From positions 186,001 to 250,000 of the forward strand of contig NZ_CP019914.1 of the NCBI RefSeq assembly GCF_002214805.1: a stretch of DNA of 64,000 nucleotides, in the 5' to 3' direction. This DNA comes from Brachyspira hampsonii (GTDB lineage: Bacteria; Spirochaetota; Brachyspiria; Brachyspirales; Brachyspiraceae). Within the stretch, counting starts at the first letter, position 1, and the number at the start of each line of letters is the position of its first letter. The notes beneath the pieces are model-generated. The model did no database searches, had not been told where the DNA came from, and saw only the letters and a list, made by a program, of their open reading frames with translations. Shown here one piece after another: positions 18,107-26,794 of the stretch. A program made the translations under genes and the position numbers.

Positions 18107-19586
18107 ACCCTATTTCCTCTAAATTATCCTTTATGCTCTTTTCTAGTTTTCTGCTTTCTTTGAAACATTCTTCAAGCTCTTTTGTTAGTGCTTTCATCTT
18201 AGAATTAAAATCTTCTTCTTCATTACTTTCTTCTTCAAGTCCTACATATCGTCCTGTTGTTAGTATATAATCTTCTTTGGCTATTTCATCTATAGTTACA
18301 CTTTTGCAGTATCCTTTTATATCTTTATATCCCTTGCCTTTCTGCCAATTATGAACAGTTTCTGCTATTGCTTCTATATCTTCATTATCCAATACCCTTT
18401 GAACTCTGCTTTCCATTCTGCCGTAATTTCTTGCATCTATAAAAAGCACATTTCCTTTCTGTTTTTTATCCTTATTCAAAAACCATAATGAAACAGGTAT
18501 CTGAGTAGATATAAATAATTGAGTTGGAAGAGATATTATGCATTCTATTAAATCATCTTTTATCATATTCTCTCTTATTACTCCCTCGCCTGATGTTTGC
18601 GTAGAAAGAGAGCCGTTTGCAAGTACAACCCCAGCTTTTCCTTTTTTTGATAATTTGGATGCAATATGAGAAAGCCAAGCATAATTTGCATTCCCATTAG
18701 GAGGAATACCCAATTTCCAGCGATAATCATCTTTTAAAGCATCGCCTCCCCAATCTGACATATTAAAAGGAGGATTAGCCAATATATAATCAGCTTTTAA
18801 ATCACTATGTAAATCTTCAAAAAAAGTATCAGCATTTTTTTTACCCAAATTACCGTCTATGGCATGTATAGCGATATTCATAGTGCAAAGTTTCCAAGTT
18901 GTAGGATTGCTTTCTTGTCCGTATACTGATATGCTGTTTACACTTTCAGAATGTGCCTCTAAAAACTTTGCACTTTGTACAAACATTCCTCCGCTTCCGC
19001 AGCAGGGATCATATACTCTTCCTTTATACGGTTCTAATATTTCTACTAAAAGTTTAACTATTGGCGACGGAGTATAGAACTCTCCGCCTCTCTTTCCTTC
19101 TGCAGTTGCAAATTGAGATAAAAAATATTCATACACATTTCCTAATATATCCTTTTTATTTTTATTCACTATTTTTATATTAGAAAATAAATCTATTATC
19201 TCCCCTAGCCTTCTTTTATCAAGTTCAGGACGGCTGTAATTTTTAGGCAGTATGTCTTTTAATTTTTTATTATTTTCTTCTATTTTAAGCATAGCCTCAT
19301 CTATAATAGCACCTATTTCATCAGAACGGGCATGAGATGATATATAATCAAATCTTGACTCTTTAGGCAAATAGAATATATTTTTTTCTCTATATGCATC
19401 TGCATCATCTTGCATATCAAAACCTTCTTTCACAAGCTCATTATATCTTATCTCGAATTTATCAGATATATATTTTAAAAATACAAGTCCAAGTATTACA
19501 TGCTTATATTCTGAAGCATCTATATTGCCTCTTAATTTGTCAGAAGCCGCCCATAGCTCTTTTTTTATATCTTTATCATCACTCAT
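18093..19586 (-). CDS. hsdM: Type I DNA methyltransferase subunit HsdM
   Basis: 497-aa N6-adenine methyltransferase; HsdM2S alone modifies DNA and HsdR2M2S restricts. Seen: the N-terminal helical domain (LWAASDKLRGNIDASEYKHV), SAM-binding DPCCGSGG at residues 193-200 preceded by GGEFYTPSPIV, catalytic NPPF at 271-274, and a C-terminal coiled coil. All catalytic motifs are intact. First gene of a leftward unit that continues with two HEPN/MNT pairs and hsdS copy B; hsdR is absent from this unit in the present orientation. RBS GGGAGAG. Confidence 0.95.
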   Translation of the reverse strand: MSDDKDIKKELWAASDKLRGNIDASEYKHVILGLVFLKYISDKFEIRYNELVKEGFDMQDDADAYREKNIFYLPKESRFDYISSHARSDEIGAIIDEAMLKIEENNKKLKDILPKNYSRPELDKRRLGEIIDLFSNIKIVNKNKKDILGNVYEYFLSQFATAEGKRGGEFYTPSPIVKLLVEILEPYKGRVYDPCCGSGGMFVQSAKFLEAHSESVNSISVYGQESNPTTWKLCTMNIAIHAIDGNLGKKNADTFFEDLHSDLKADYILANPPFNMSDWGGDALKDDYRWKLGIPPNGNANYAWLSHIASKLSKKGKAGVVLANGSLSTQTSGEGVIRENMIKDDLIECIISLPTQLFISTQIPVSLWFLNKDKKQKGNVLFIDARNYGRMESRVQRVLDNEDIEAIAETVHNWQKGKGYKDIKGYCKSVTIDEIAKEDYILTTGRYVGLEEESNEEEDFNSKMKALTKELEECFKESRKLEKSIKDNLEEIGYAIK

Positions 19587-19628
19587 TTTATTTAAACTCT
19601 CCCTATTATAGATTAATAGATAATTATA

Positions 19629-19657
19629 AATATACTTAAAAAATGCAATTTTGTCAA
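19629..19657 (-). promoter_or_regulatory. Promoter of hsdM operon
   Basis: -35 TTGACA (19652-19657), 17-bp spacer, -10 TATATT (19629-19634), reading leftward, about 35 bases before the hsdM start. The -35 box is embedded in an imperfect palindrome AATTTTG-T-CAAAATA (19647-19661) that also occurs, perfect, at 14564-14578. Confidence 0.75.
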
Positions 19658-19709
19658 AATATAAATTAATTATATATTTTGATACAATTAAAAATTATAA
19701 TAAAAATAT

Positions 19710-19737
19710 TTGACATAAAAAATAAAAGCATTATATT
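19710..19737 (+). promoter_or_regulatory. Promoter of LacI-type regulator gene
   Basis: -35 TTGACA (19710-19715), 16-bp spacer, -10 TATATT (19732-19737); an alternative TATTAT lies two bases on. It is divergent from the hsdM promoter 52 bases away. Confidence 0.6.
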
Positions 19738-19767
19738 ATAATACTCAGTAAAAAAATAGGATTTTAT

Positions 19768-20802
19768 ATGGCTACCATAAGAGAAATAGCTAAACTCGCA
19801 GGCGTTTCAATAGGAACTGTTGACCGGGCTTTAAATAACAGAGGACGAATTGATCCTGAAGTTGAACAGAAAATACTTGATATTGCTAAGTCATTAAATT
19901 ATAAACCAGATAAAATAGCCAAATCATTAGCCATTAGAAAAAAGAAATTTAAAATAGCTGCGGTACTTAATACTTACAATAATGTATTTTTTGAAGATGT
20001 TATAAAAGGCATAGAAATTGCCGGAAAAGAAATAGAAGAGTTTGGAATGTATGTTATTATAAAACGCTGTAAAGATTTCGATGCTGACAATCAATTAGAG
20101 CTTATAGATGATGCTGTTAAAGAAGGTGCTAATGCCATGGCAATAGTTGCTATAAACGACAATAGAGTTATAAATAAAATATCAGAGCTTCATAATAATA
20201 ATGTTCCTATTGTGCTTTTAAACTCTTTCATAAATAGTAATGATTGTATAGCTTATGTTGGATGCAATTATGATTTAGCAGGAGAAATAGCTGCTTCTAT
20301 TTTAAATATTATATCTAATGGAAACCATATTAATTTATTAGTGTTTTCCAATAACTTCAATAAAATGCTTGGAAATAAAAAACGTGTTGATAGTTTGCAA
20401 AACCGACTTAAAACAGACTATAAAAATATTTATGTTCAGTCTGTAATAGAAATGGAAAAAGACAATAATCTTAATTTTAATAAAAGTAAAGATTATTTAT
20501 TAAAATATAGTAATACAGATGTTGTTATATGTCCCGGTGCCGAAACTAGTAAATATGTTATAAATGCCATTAAAGAATTAGGGCTATACAATAAAATAAA
20601 AATAATCACTTATGACTTTTCAGATGTTGTAAAAGAAGGGCTTTTAGACAGAGGTATTATAGCTTCAATAACACAAAATCCAAAAGAACAAGGATACAGA
20701 GCAATAAAAGTTTTATTTGAATATTTACTCACAAAAACTATACCAGATAAAAGATACACATATATAGAAACGCAAGTAATATTCAGAGAAAATTTATTAT
20801 AG
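19768..20802 (+). CDS. LacI family transcriptional regulator
   Basis: 344-aa DNA-binding repressor. The N-terminal helix-turn-helix (IREIAKLAGVSIGTVDRALN, residues 4-23) and hinge KPDKIAKSLA are followed by a periplasmic-binding-protein-like sensor domain. The GTVDRALNNRG variant is typical of LacI members that sense sugars such as xylose or inositol-like ligands. It converges on the ABC importer operon at 20838-25105, and the sulfatase/transport genes beyond are plausible targets, but I found no clear shared operator. RBS AGGA. Confidence 0.9.
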   Translation: MATIREIAKLAGVSIGTVDRALNNRGRIDPEVEQKILDIAKSLNYKPDKIAKSLAIRKKKFKIAAVLNTYNNVFFEDVIKGIEIAGKEIEEFGMYVIIKRCKDFDADNQLELIDDAVKEGANAMAIVAINDNRVINKISELHNNNVPIVLLNSFINSNDCIAYVGCNYDLAGEIAASILNIISNGNHINLLVFSNNFNKMLGNKKRVDSLQNRLKTDYKNIYVQSVIEMEKDNNLNFNKSKDYLLKYSNTDVVICPGAETSKYVINAIKELGLYNKIKIITYDFSDVVKEGLLDRGIIASITQNPKEQGYRAIKVLFEYLLTKTIPDKRYTYIETQVIFRENLL

Positions 20803-20837
20803 TATTTTCTATGTTAATTATTTATTTTTAGTATATA

Positions 20838-21590
20838 TTACCACCATTTTATAAGTTCGGTTATCTCTTCTCTGTATTCAACGAATTTAGGGTCAGCAAT
20901 ATTTCTTGGGTGCTGCAAATCTATATGTATTTCCTTTTTTATAGAAGTCGGCTTATTAGTCAATACTAAAACTCTTTCTCCCAAATAAACAGCTTCTTCA
21001 ATATTATGAGTAATAAATATTATTGTAGTTCCTAAAGTTTTCCATATATTTAAAAGTTCATCTTCTAGTTTAAATCTTAAAGATACATCTAATTGCCCAT
21101 AAGGCTCATCCATTAAAAGAAGTTCTGGTTCAACCGCAAATGCTCTAGCTATAACAACCCTTTGAAGCATACTAGCAGAAAGTTCACTCGGATAAAAATT
21201 TCTAAACTTTTCAAGCCCTACCATTTTTATAACCTTATCAGCCCTTTCATTTATTATATCCTGAGGAAGTTTTTTTATCTTTAATCCAAATTTGATATTT
21301 TCTTCTACTTTAAGCCAAGGCATAGTAGAATATTCCTGAAATATATATGCTATATCATGCTTTTTCAAATCTACATGTTCTCCGTCTATTTGTATAGCAC
21401 CATAAGTGGGTTTATATAATTTTGTAAGACTATTTAAGAATGTAGTTTTACCGCATCCAGTAGGTCCTACTATGCATAAAAACTCACCTTTCATAACATT
21501 AAATGATATATCATTCAAAACCAATAAATCACCGAATTTTTTTGTAAGTCTAGAAACTTTTACTTTAACTTCTCTAGTATCATTTGTCAT
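20838..21590 (-). CDS. ABC transporter ATPase, nitrate/sulfonate/taurine type (second NBD)
   Basis: 250-aa ATPase of the SsuB/TauB/NrtD group. Walker A GPTGCGKT (residues 42-49), Walker B LLLMDEP, H-loop ITHNIEE. The ABC signature reads LSASM where LSGGM is expected, losing both glycines, so one of the two ATP sites in the heterodimer may be weak. It is the last gene of the importer operon, 18 bases after the other ATPase gene; the two share the C-terminal HPRN/RPRK-x-DP region but are clearly divergent. Confidence 0.9.
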   Translation of the reverse strand: MTNDTREVKVKVSRLTKKFGDLLVLNDISFNVMKGEFLCIVGPTGCGKTTFLNSLTKLYKPTYGAIQIDGEHVDLKKHDIAYIFQEYSTMPWLKVEENIKFGLKIKKLPQDIINERADKVIKMVGLEKFRNFYPSELSASMLQRVVIARAFAVEPELLLMDEPYGQLDVSLRFKLEDELLNIWKTLGTTIIFITHNIEEAVYLGERVLVLTNKPTSIKKEIHIDLQHPRNIADPKFVEYREEITELIKWW

Positions 21591-21608
21591 AAGTATATCC
21601 TTTTAATG

Positions 21609-22367
21609 TTATAAAGTTATATCCATATTGTCATTTATTTCATTTCTAATTTTTAAGAAATCAGGATCTGTTAATTTTCTAGGTCTTGGTAAATCTATAA
21701 TATATTCTTTTTTTACAACAGTAGGACAATTTGTAAGAAGTATTATTCTATCGCCTAAATATACAGCCTCTTCAATATTATTAGTAACAAATACAACAGT
21801 TCTTTTTTCTTTCTGCCAAATTTTTTCAATTTCTTCTTCCATCATATACCTTGTTTGTGCATCCAAATGTCCGAAAGGCTCATCAAGAAGCATTACAACA
21901 GGTTCATTGCAGTAAGCCCTAGCTATACCTACCCTCTGCCTCATACCTCCTGATAATTGATTAGGATAACTATTTTCAAATCCGTTAAGCCCTACTAGAT
22001 CTATATAATATTTAGCTTTTTCTCTTCTTTCTTTTTTTGCTATGCCTCTTGCTCTAGGACCGAACTCCACATTTTCAATAACAGTTAAAAATGGAAATAA
22101 AGCCGTAGTCTGATATACAACTCCTCTTTCAGGGTGCGGTGCTGTTACCTTTTTACCATTAACTACTATGTCAGAGTCTTCAGATGTTTCTAATCCTGCT
22201 ATTAAATTTATTAATGTAGTTTTTCCGCATTGACCCGGTCCAAATAATACCACAAATTCATTTTCTTTAACTTCAAGACTGATATCTTTTATAACTTCTT
22301 TATATCCATGTTCACTGAAAAATACTTTATTTACATGATTCATTTTTATAATAGTTTTATTTTCCAT
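21609..22367 (-). CDS. ABC transporter ATPase, nitrate/sulfonate/taurine type (first NBD)
   Basis: 252-aa ATPase. Walker A GPGQCGKTT, Q-loop VYQTTALFPFLTV, canonical signature LSGGMRQRV, Walker B VVMLLDEPFGHLD, H-loop position VTNNIEE with Asn where the switch His normally stands. The missing H-loop His here and the broken signature in the partner suggest an asymmetric heterodimer. Pairs with the two permeases encoded directly upstream. Substrate class by family: nitrate, sulfonates, taurine, thiamine precursors or similar small anions. Confidence 0.91.
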   Translation of the reverse strand: MENKTIIKMNHVNKVFFSEHGYKEVIKDISLEVKENEFVVLFGPGQCGKTTLINLIAGLETSEDSDIVVNGKKVTAPHPERGVVYQTTALFPFLTVIENVEFGPRARGIAKKERREKAKYYIDLVGLNGFENSYPNQLSGGMRQRVGIARAYCNEPVVMLLDEPFGHLDAQTRYMMEEEIEKIWQKEKRTVVFVTNNIEEAVYLGDRIILLTNCPTVVKKEYIIDLPRPRKLTDPDFLKIRNEINDNMDITL

Positions 22368-22386
22368 AACACAACCTAAATTAATT

Positions 22387-23181
22387 TTATATTCCTGTAG
22401 AATTCCAAATAGTTAATCTTTTTTCTATATATCTCATTAAAGAAGATAATAATAAACCAACTATACCTATAGTTATCATACCAGCCAAAACCTGAGGTAT
22501 ATTTGCAGTATCAGATCCTCTTATTATAACCCAACCTACACCTGCAAATGAACTAACCATTTCTGCCGCTAATACACCCATCCAACTTACTGAAAATCCT
22601 ACCTGCATACCATTAAATATTTGAGGTACTGAAGCTGGAAGTATAACATGCAAAAATATATCTCTGTCATTAGATCCAAGCATTTTAGCAGCACCTATTA
22701 GAGTAGGATTAACCTGCGAACTTCCTGCATAAGCGTTTAAAGTAACATTGACGAAAGTACCAATAAATATTATAAATATTTTTGGAACCTCCCCTATTCC
22801 GAACCAAAGTATAGCCATAGGTATCCAAGCTATAGGAGGTATTTGTCTGAATACTTCAAAAAATGGTCTTATTACAGCCCTTACATATTTATTTACTCCC
22901 ATAGATATACCAAGTATAATTCCTGTTACAGCACCTATTGCAAAACCTGCTAATACTCTGAATATACTTATTAGTACATGCCCTAATATAGTCTGCTGTC
23001 CTATATTATGATTTATACTCCATATTAAAAATTTAAATACTTCTAATGGTTTAGGTGTAGTTATTTTTATAGGGGTATAAGTTGTTAATAATTGCCATAC
23101 TATCAAAAATCCTGCTATGGATATGATTGCCCAAATAGGTTTCTCAAAATCAGATAATTTAATTCTTTTTTTATCTTTCAT
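22387..23181 (-). CDS. ABC transporter permease, SsuC/TauC type (second)
   Basis: 264-aa inner-membrane permease with about six membrane segments and the EAA loop as GAAKMLGSNDRDIFLHVILPASVPQIFNG, split here only by family variation. The conserved RQIPPIAWIPMAILWFG stretch is typical of the nitrate/taurine group. Twelve bases separate it from the upstream permease gene, which it resembles over its whole length. RBS AAGGGG. Confidence 0.92.
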   Translation of the reverse strand: MKDKKRIKLSDFEKPIWAIISIAGFLIVWQLLTTYTPIKITTPKPLEVFKFLIWSINHNIGQQTILGHVLISIFRVLAGFAIGAVTGIILGISMGVNKYVRAVIRPFFEVFRQIPPIAWIPMAILWFGIGEVPKIFIIFIGTFVNVTLNAYAGSSQVNPTLIGAAKMLGSNDRDIFLHVILPASVPQIFNGMQVGFSVSWMGVLAAEMVSSFAGVGWVIIRGSDTANIPQVLAGMITIGIVGLLLSSLMRYIEKRLTIWNSTGI

Positions 23182-23193
23182 AAATGCCCCTTA

Positions 23194-24027
23194 TCATCTC
23201 TTAACAAATTTTTTCTCTAAATATCCTAATCCCACTGATAGAATAGCACCTACTGCACCTATTGTGAGCATACCAACTATTATTAAATCAGCCCTGGCTA
23301 ACTGTCTATTTAACTGTATCATAAATCCCAAACCTCTGCTTGCAGCAAGCATTTCAGCAGCACATAGTGAAGTCCAAGAAGCCCCCAATGATACCCTAAG
23401 TCCTGTAAATATATAAGGTAAAGCTGTAGGTATTGCAACTTCTTTAAGCATTTGTCCCCTTGAAGCTCCGAAAGTCTGAGCAACCCATAAATGTACCTGA
23501 GTAGTAGCTTTTATTCCGCTGTATGTATTAATAACACAAGGCACAAAAGCAGACATAAATACTATTGCTGATTTTGCTCCTAATCCTATACCAAACCATA
23601 ATATCATCATAGGTATCCATGCTATAGTAGGTATTGGTCTTATTAGATCGAACAAAGGAGTTGCTACTAAATTAAATTTACTAAACCAAGCCATACATAT
23701 TCCTAGAGGTATTCCTATAGCAGCACCTAAAAAATAACCTGTTAATGCTACTTGCAAAGATGCTAATATATGCTGGAATAATGTACCATTATCCGGTGCT
23801 TTGTTTGTAAGTTTGTAAATAAAGGATTTAAAAACTGTATAAGGACTTGGAAGAGAATATGAAGGAAATAATTTAAATACATCTGTTATTAACTGCCATA
23901 TTATAAGAAATATTACAACAGATATTACAGATATAAGAAAAAATTTATTTCTATCTCTTTTTTTGTTTGCTATGACGATTTTTTCTTTTTCTTTAAGTGA
24001 TGGATTAATTATTATATTCTCTTCCAT
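23194..24027 (-). CDS. ABC transporter permease, SsuC/TauC type (first)
   Basis: 277-aa permease with a cytoplasmic N-terminal extension (about 30 residues) and about six membrane segments. Conserved RPIPTIAWIPMMILWFGIG and an EAA loop VAQTFGASRGQMLKEVAIPTALPYIF. Two different permeases and two different ATPases with one binding protein give a fully heteromeric importer, less usual in a family where homodimers are the rule. RBS AAGGA. Confidence 0.92.
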   Translation of the reverse strand: MEENIIINPSLKEKEKIVIANKKRDRNKFFLISVISVVIFLIIWQLITDVFKLFPSYSLPSPYTVFKSFIYKLTNKAPDNGTLFQHILASLQVALTGYFLGAAIGIPLGICMAWFSKFNLVATPLFDLIRPIPTIAWIPMMILWFGIGLGAKSAIVFMSAFVPCVINTYSGIKATTQVHLWVAQTFGASRGQMLKEVAIPTALPYIFTGLRVSLGASWTSLCAAEMLAASRGLGFMIQLNRQLARADLIIVGMLTIGAVGAILSVGLGYLEKKFVKR

Positions 24028-24064
24028 TTATAAAGTCCTTTATAAGATTATAAAAATTGTTATA

Positions 24065-25105
24065 TTAGTTTAATGCTTTATTTAATAATTCAGTATCCAC
24101 ATTTTTATCAACAACAGGAAGTTTATCTTCTGTAATAAGTGATTGGCTTGCAAAGAAGTCAGCTGTTACTCTTACAGAATCCCCTATTTTTATATTTTTA
24201 ATTTCTTCTGTAGTAACAAAAGGACGAGTAGCTACTTCAGACTGACATGCTTCTATAGTAGAGCTTGATCCATTTTTTGTATACCAATTTAATAATTCTT
24301 CTGCTGCCATATTAGTATCTGCCTGCAAAGCATCGCATGCTTCTAAGAATGCTTTAATATATAAAACTATAGTATCTTTTTTATTATTAAATGCTTCATC
24401 TGATACTATTATTGAGTCAAACTGAGGTATATTTAATGTAGTTAAACTTGAAACTATTTTCATTCCGTCAGCTTCAGCAGAAAAAGAAGTAGGAGGATTT
24501 AAAGCTGCAGCATCTATTTTTTTTGCTTTTAAAGCCTGATATGCCTGAGGGAATTCCATATGAACTATATTAACTGTATTAGGATCAACATTTATAGCTC
24601 TTAGCCAATGTATAACATTCAAATGTGATATTGTTCCAGTAGGTACAGCTATAGTTTTTCCTTTTAGTGTAGCAGCATCTCCGTAAACTTCTGGAAAGTC
24701 TTTATTAACACCTTTTACAGTTAAAATATCAGAGTCTGGATTAACTAATACTTCTATTCCGCCTTCAGAGTGTCCTATATCAGCAACAACATGAGCATTA
24801 TAATTAGCTAAAGAATAAACAGAAGCAGCACTTAAAGTACCAACTTCCCATAAGCCGGCACCTAATGCTTCGTTCATAGGTCCGCCTGATGGAAAATATA
24901 CAGTTTCAATTTTAAAACCATATTTTTCATCTAATTTATTATTTATCATATACTCAATAGGTACAGAGTTTAAAAACGGCATTACAGCCACTTTCAATGT
25001 TTTGGCATCATTAGAAGATGATGAGCCTTTATTAGCACATGAAGCTAATAAAAATAAACATGTAATTAAAACTAATGAAGTAATAATTTTCACTGTTCTT
25101 TTCAT
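24065..25105 (-). CDS. ABC importer substrate-binding lipoprotein (NrtA/SsuA-like)
   Basis: 346-aa periplasmic-facing binding protein. Signal peptide with lipobox LLASC at the end of the first 20-odd residues, then KVAVMPFLNSVPIEY, AGLWEVGTLSAA and KIDAAALNPP, which fit the NMT1/SsuA-type fold. I start it at ATG 25105 with AGGAG eight bases upstream; a longer in-frame start at 25162 would overlap the sulfatase stop and lacks an RBS. Co-transcribed with the sulfatase upstream and the permeases downstream. Ligand unknown; a sulfated or sulfonated small molecule is inference. Confidence 0.88.
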   Translation of the reverse strand: MKRTVKIITSLVLITCLFLLASCANKGSSSSNDAKTLKVAVMPFLNSVPIEYMINNKLDEKYGFKIETVYFPSGGPMNEALGAGLWEVGTLSAASVYSLANYNAHVVADIGHSEGGIEVLVNPDSDILTVKGVNKDFPEVYGDAATLKGKTIAVPTGTISHLNVIHWLRAINVDPNTVNIVHMEFPQAYQALKAKKIDAAALNPPTSFSAEADGMKIVSSLTTLNIPQFDSIIVSDEAFNNKKDTIVLYIKAFLEACDALQADTNMAAEELLNWYTKNGSSSTIEACQSEVATRPFVTTEEIKNIKIGDSVRVTADFFASQSLITEDKLPVVDKNVDTELLNKALN

Positions 25106-25148
25106 TTTATATCTCCTTAAAATTGTTAATTTATTATAAATAAAATAA

Positions 25149-26573
25149 TTACCAACTAGCATATCTTTTATTTAGAGGATCACTGCATTCTATCATCTTA
25201 TGACACATTTCTAATAATAGTTTATTTTTTATCTCATCATACTCCTTATTAAAAAATAAATTATTCTCCTCATTAGGATCTTTTTCCAAATCATAAAACT
25301 CACCATACTCTTCATCTAAAAATATTGAAAGTTTATATTGTTTAGTTCTATATGTCTTTATAAATATGCCTCTATCATGGGCATCATAAGTAATTACTGC
25401 TCCCTTTTTATATGTTTTATTTTTATCTTTTCCAGTCAAAATATTCTTTAAACTATGTCCCTGTATTCCATAAGGTATTTCTTTTCCTAACATATCTAAT
25501 ATTGTTGGAACTATATCAACATTTTCTATTATTTCATCGCTTCTATTTTTTACTATGCCTTTACCATAAAATAATAAAGGAGTTTTTATGAGACAGTCAT
25601 ACATAAAAGGACCTTTTCTTAAAAGTCCGTAATCCCCTAAATATTCTCCATGATCGCTCGTAAATACTATTATTGTATTATCCCATTCATTTTTTTCTTT
25701 TAACTTTTCTATAATTCTTCCTATTTGCGAATCTATAAAACTTATCATAGCGTAGTAAAGTCTTTTTATCTCTTTTATCTCTTCTTCACTATAATCATGT
25801 TCTTCACCGCCGCCAGGCCAATAACCTCTGTCTCCTTGCTTAGTTAAATATTCTGGTCTTCTGCTATCTAATTTTAATTTACTGTTAAGCTCTTTAGGAT
25901 TAATATCTTTATAAATATCATAATATTTTTTTATTGGATCAAAAGGATGATGAGGATCAACAAAACTTACCCACATAAATAATGGATTATCAAAATTATA
26001 ATTCTCTATCTCATCTATAGCTTTCTGGGCTGTCCAATAAGTTTGATGAAATTCTTCAGGTATAGGATTAACTCCATCATATCCTTTACCTGTTTCTAAA
26101 TTGCATCCATGGCTATTGGCAAAATCTAAATACTCACCTTGTTTATCATCTTCTGTTATATGTGTTATATCAAATCCATAATATGTTTTATCTCTTTCTC
26201 TTACTCTATCTCTTTTTGCTACATCTTCAAATTCCCAATTAAGATTTTTTAACTGAGGTCTGAAATGCATTTTACCTGAAGCTACATTAAAATAGTTTTC
26301 TTCTTTCAAATAATCAGCCAAAGTTTTTTCATCTTCATTTAATTCTGTACCTATATTCCAAGCCCCTATATTCATTGGATATCTTCCTGTAAAAATAGAT
26401 GCCCTTGAAGGAGTACATACAGGACTTGTACAAAAAGAATTTATAAATACGGTTCCATTTTCAGCTAATTCATTTAATACCGGTGTCTTTACTTCATCAT
26501 TTACATATTCTATAGAATCGGCTCTCATTTGATCAGCTGTTATTAATATAATATTTGTTTTTTTATTATCCAT
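25149..26573 (-). CDS. Sulfatase, Cys-type, probably cytoplasmic
   Basis: 474-aa S1-type sulfatase of the alkaline phosphatase superfamily, hydrolysing sulfate esters. Seen: metal ligands Asp14-Gln15 (ITADQM), the formylglycine motif Cys53-T-P-S-R, PHHPFDP and TSDHGEYLGDYG. The Cys-type site needs an anaerobic maturase (anSME), not found here. There is no signal peptide (the protein starts MDNKKTNIILITADQ), so it should act in the cytoplasm on imported substrate. First gene of a unit with a complete nitrate/sulfonate-type ABC importer. Confidence 0.92.
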   Translation of the reverse strand: MDNKKTNIILITADQMRADSIEYVNDEVKTPVLNELAENGTVFINSFCTSPVCTPSRASIFTGRYPMNIGAWNIGTELNEDEKTLADYLKEENYFNVASGKMHFRPQLKNLNWEFEDVAKRDRVRERDKTYYGFDITHITEDDKQGEYLDFANSHGCNLETGKGYDGVNPIPEEFHQTYWTAQKAIDEIENYNFDNPLFMWVSFVDPHHPFDPIKKYYDIYKDINPKELNSKLKLDSRRPEYLTKQGDRGYWPGGGEEHDYSEEEIKEIKRLYYAMISFIDSQIGRIIEKLKEKNEWDNTIIVFTSDHGEYLGDYGLLRKGPFMYDCLIKTPLLFYGKGIVKNRSDEIIENVDIVPTILDMLGKEIPYGIQGHSLKNILTGKDKNKTYKKGAVITYDAHDRGIFIKTYRTKQYKLSIFLDEEYGEFYDLEKDPNEENNLFFNKEYDEIKNKLLLEMCHKMIECSDPLNKRYASW

Positions 26574-26622
26574 TTTTTAATCTCTTTTATTTTTTGCGTG
26601 TACTGTAACATTTTATATTTAT

Positions 26623-26651
26623 AGTATAGTAAATAAATAATACATTGTCAA
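26623..26651 (-). promoter_or_regulatory. Promoter of sulfatase/ABC importer operon
   Basis: -35 TTGACA (26646-26651), 17-bp spacer, -10 TATACT (26623-26628), reading leftward into the sulfatase gene about 50 bases away. The start region carries TGTTACAGTACA, a weak dyad that could be a repressor site. Confidence 0.7.
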
Positions 26652-26727
26652 TTTTTTTATTAATTATTTTTTATTTTATTATTTGTATTGAATAAATTTT
26701 AATACAAATTGATAATATTATTATAAT

Positions 26728-26765
26728 AGCCTATATTCACAGCAATATAACTATAAATATAGGCT
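26728..26765 (-). terminator. Terminator after MalG-like permease gene
   Basis: 10-bp perfect inverted repeat AGCCTATATT/AATATAGGCT (26728-26737/26756-26765), 30 bases past the permease stop on the minus strand, followed by AT-rich sequence. Confidence 0.6.
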
Positions 26766-26794
26766 GCTCAAATCAATTAATTTTATTATTTATA

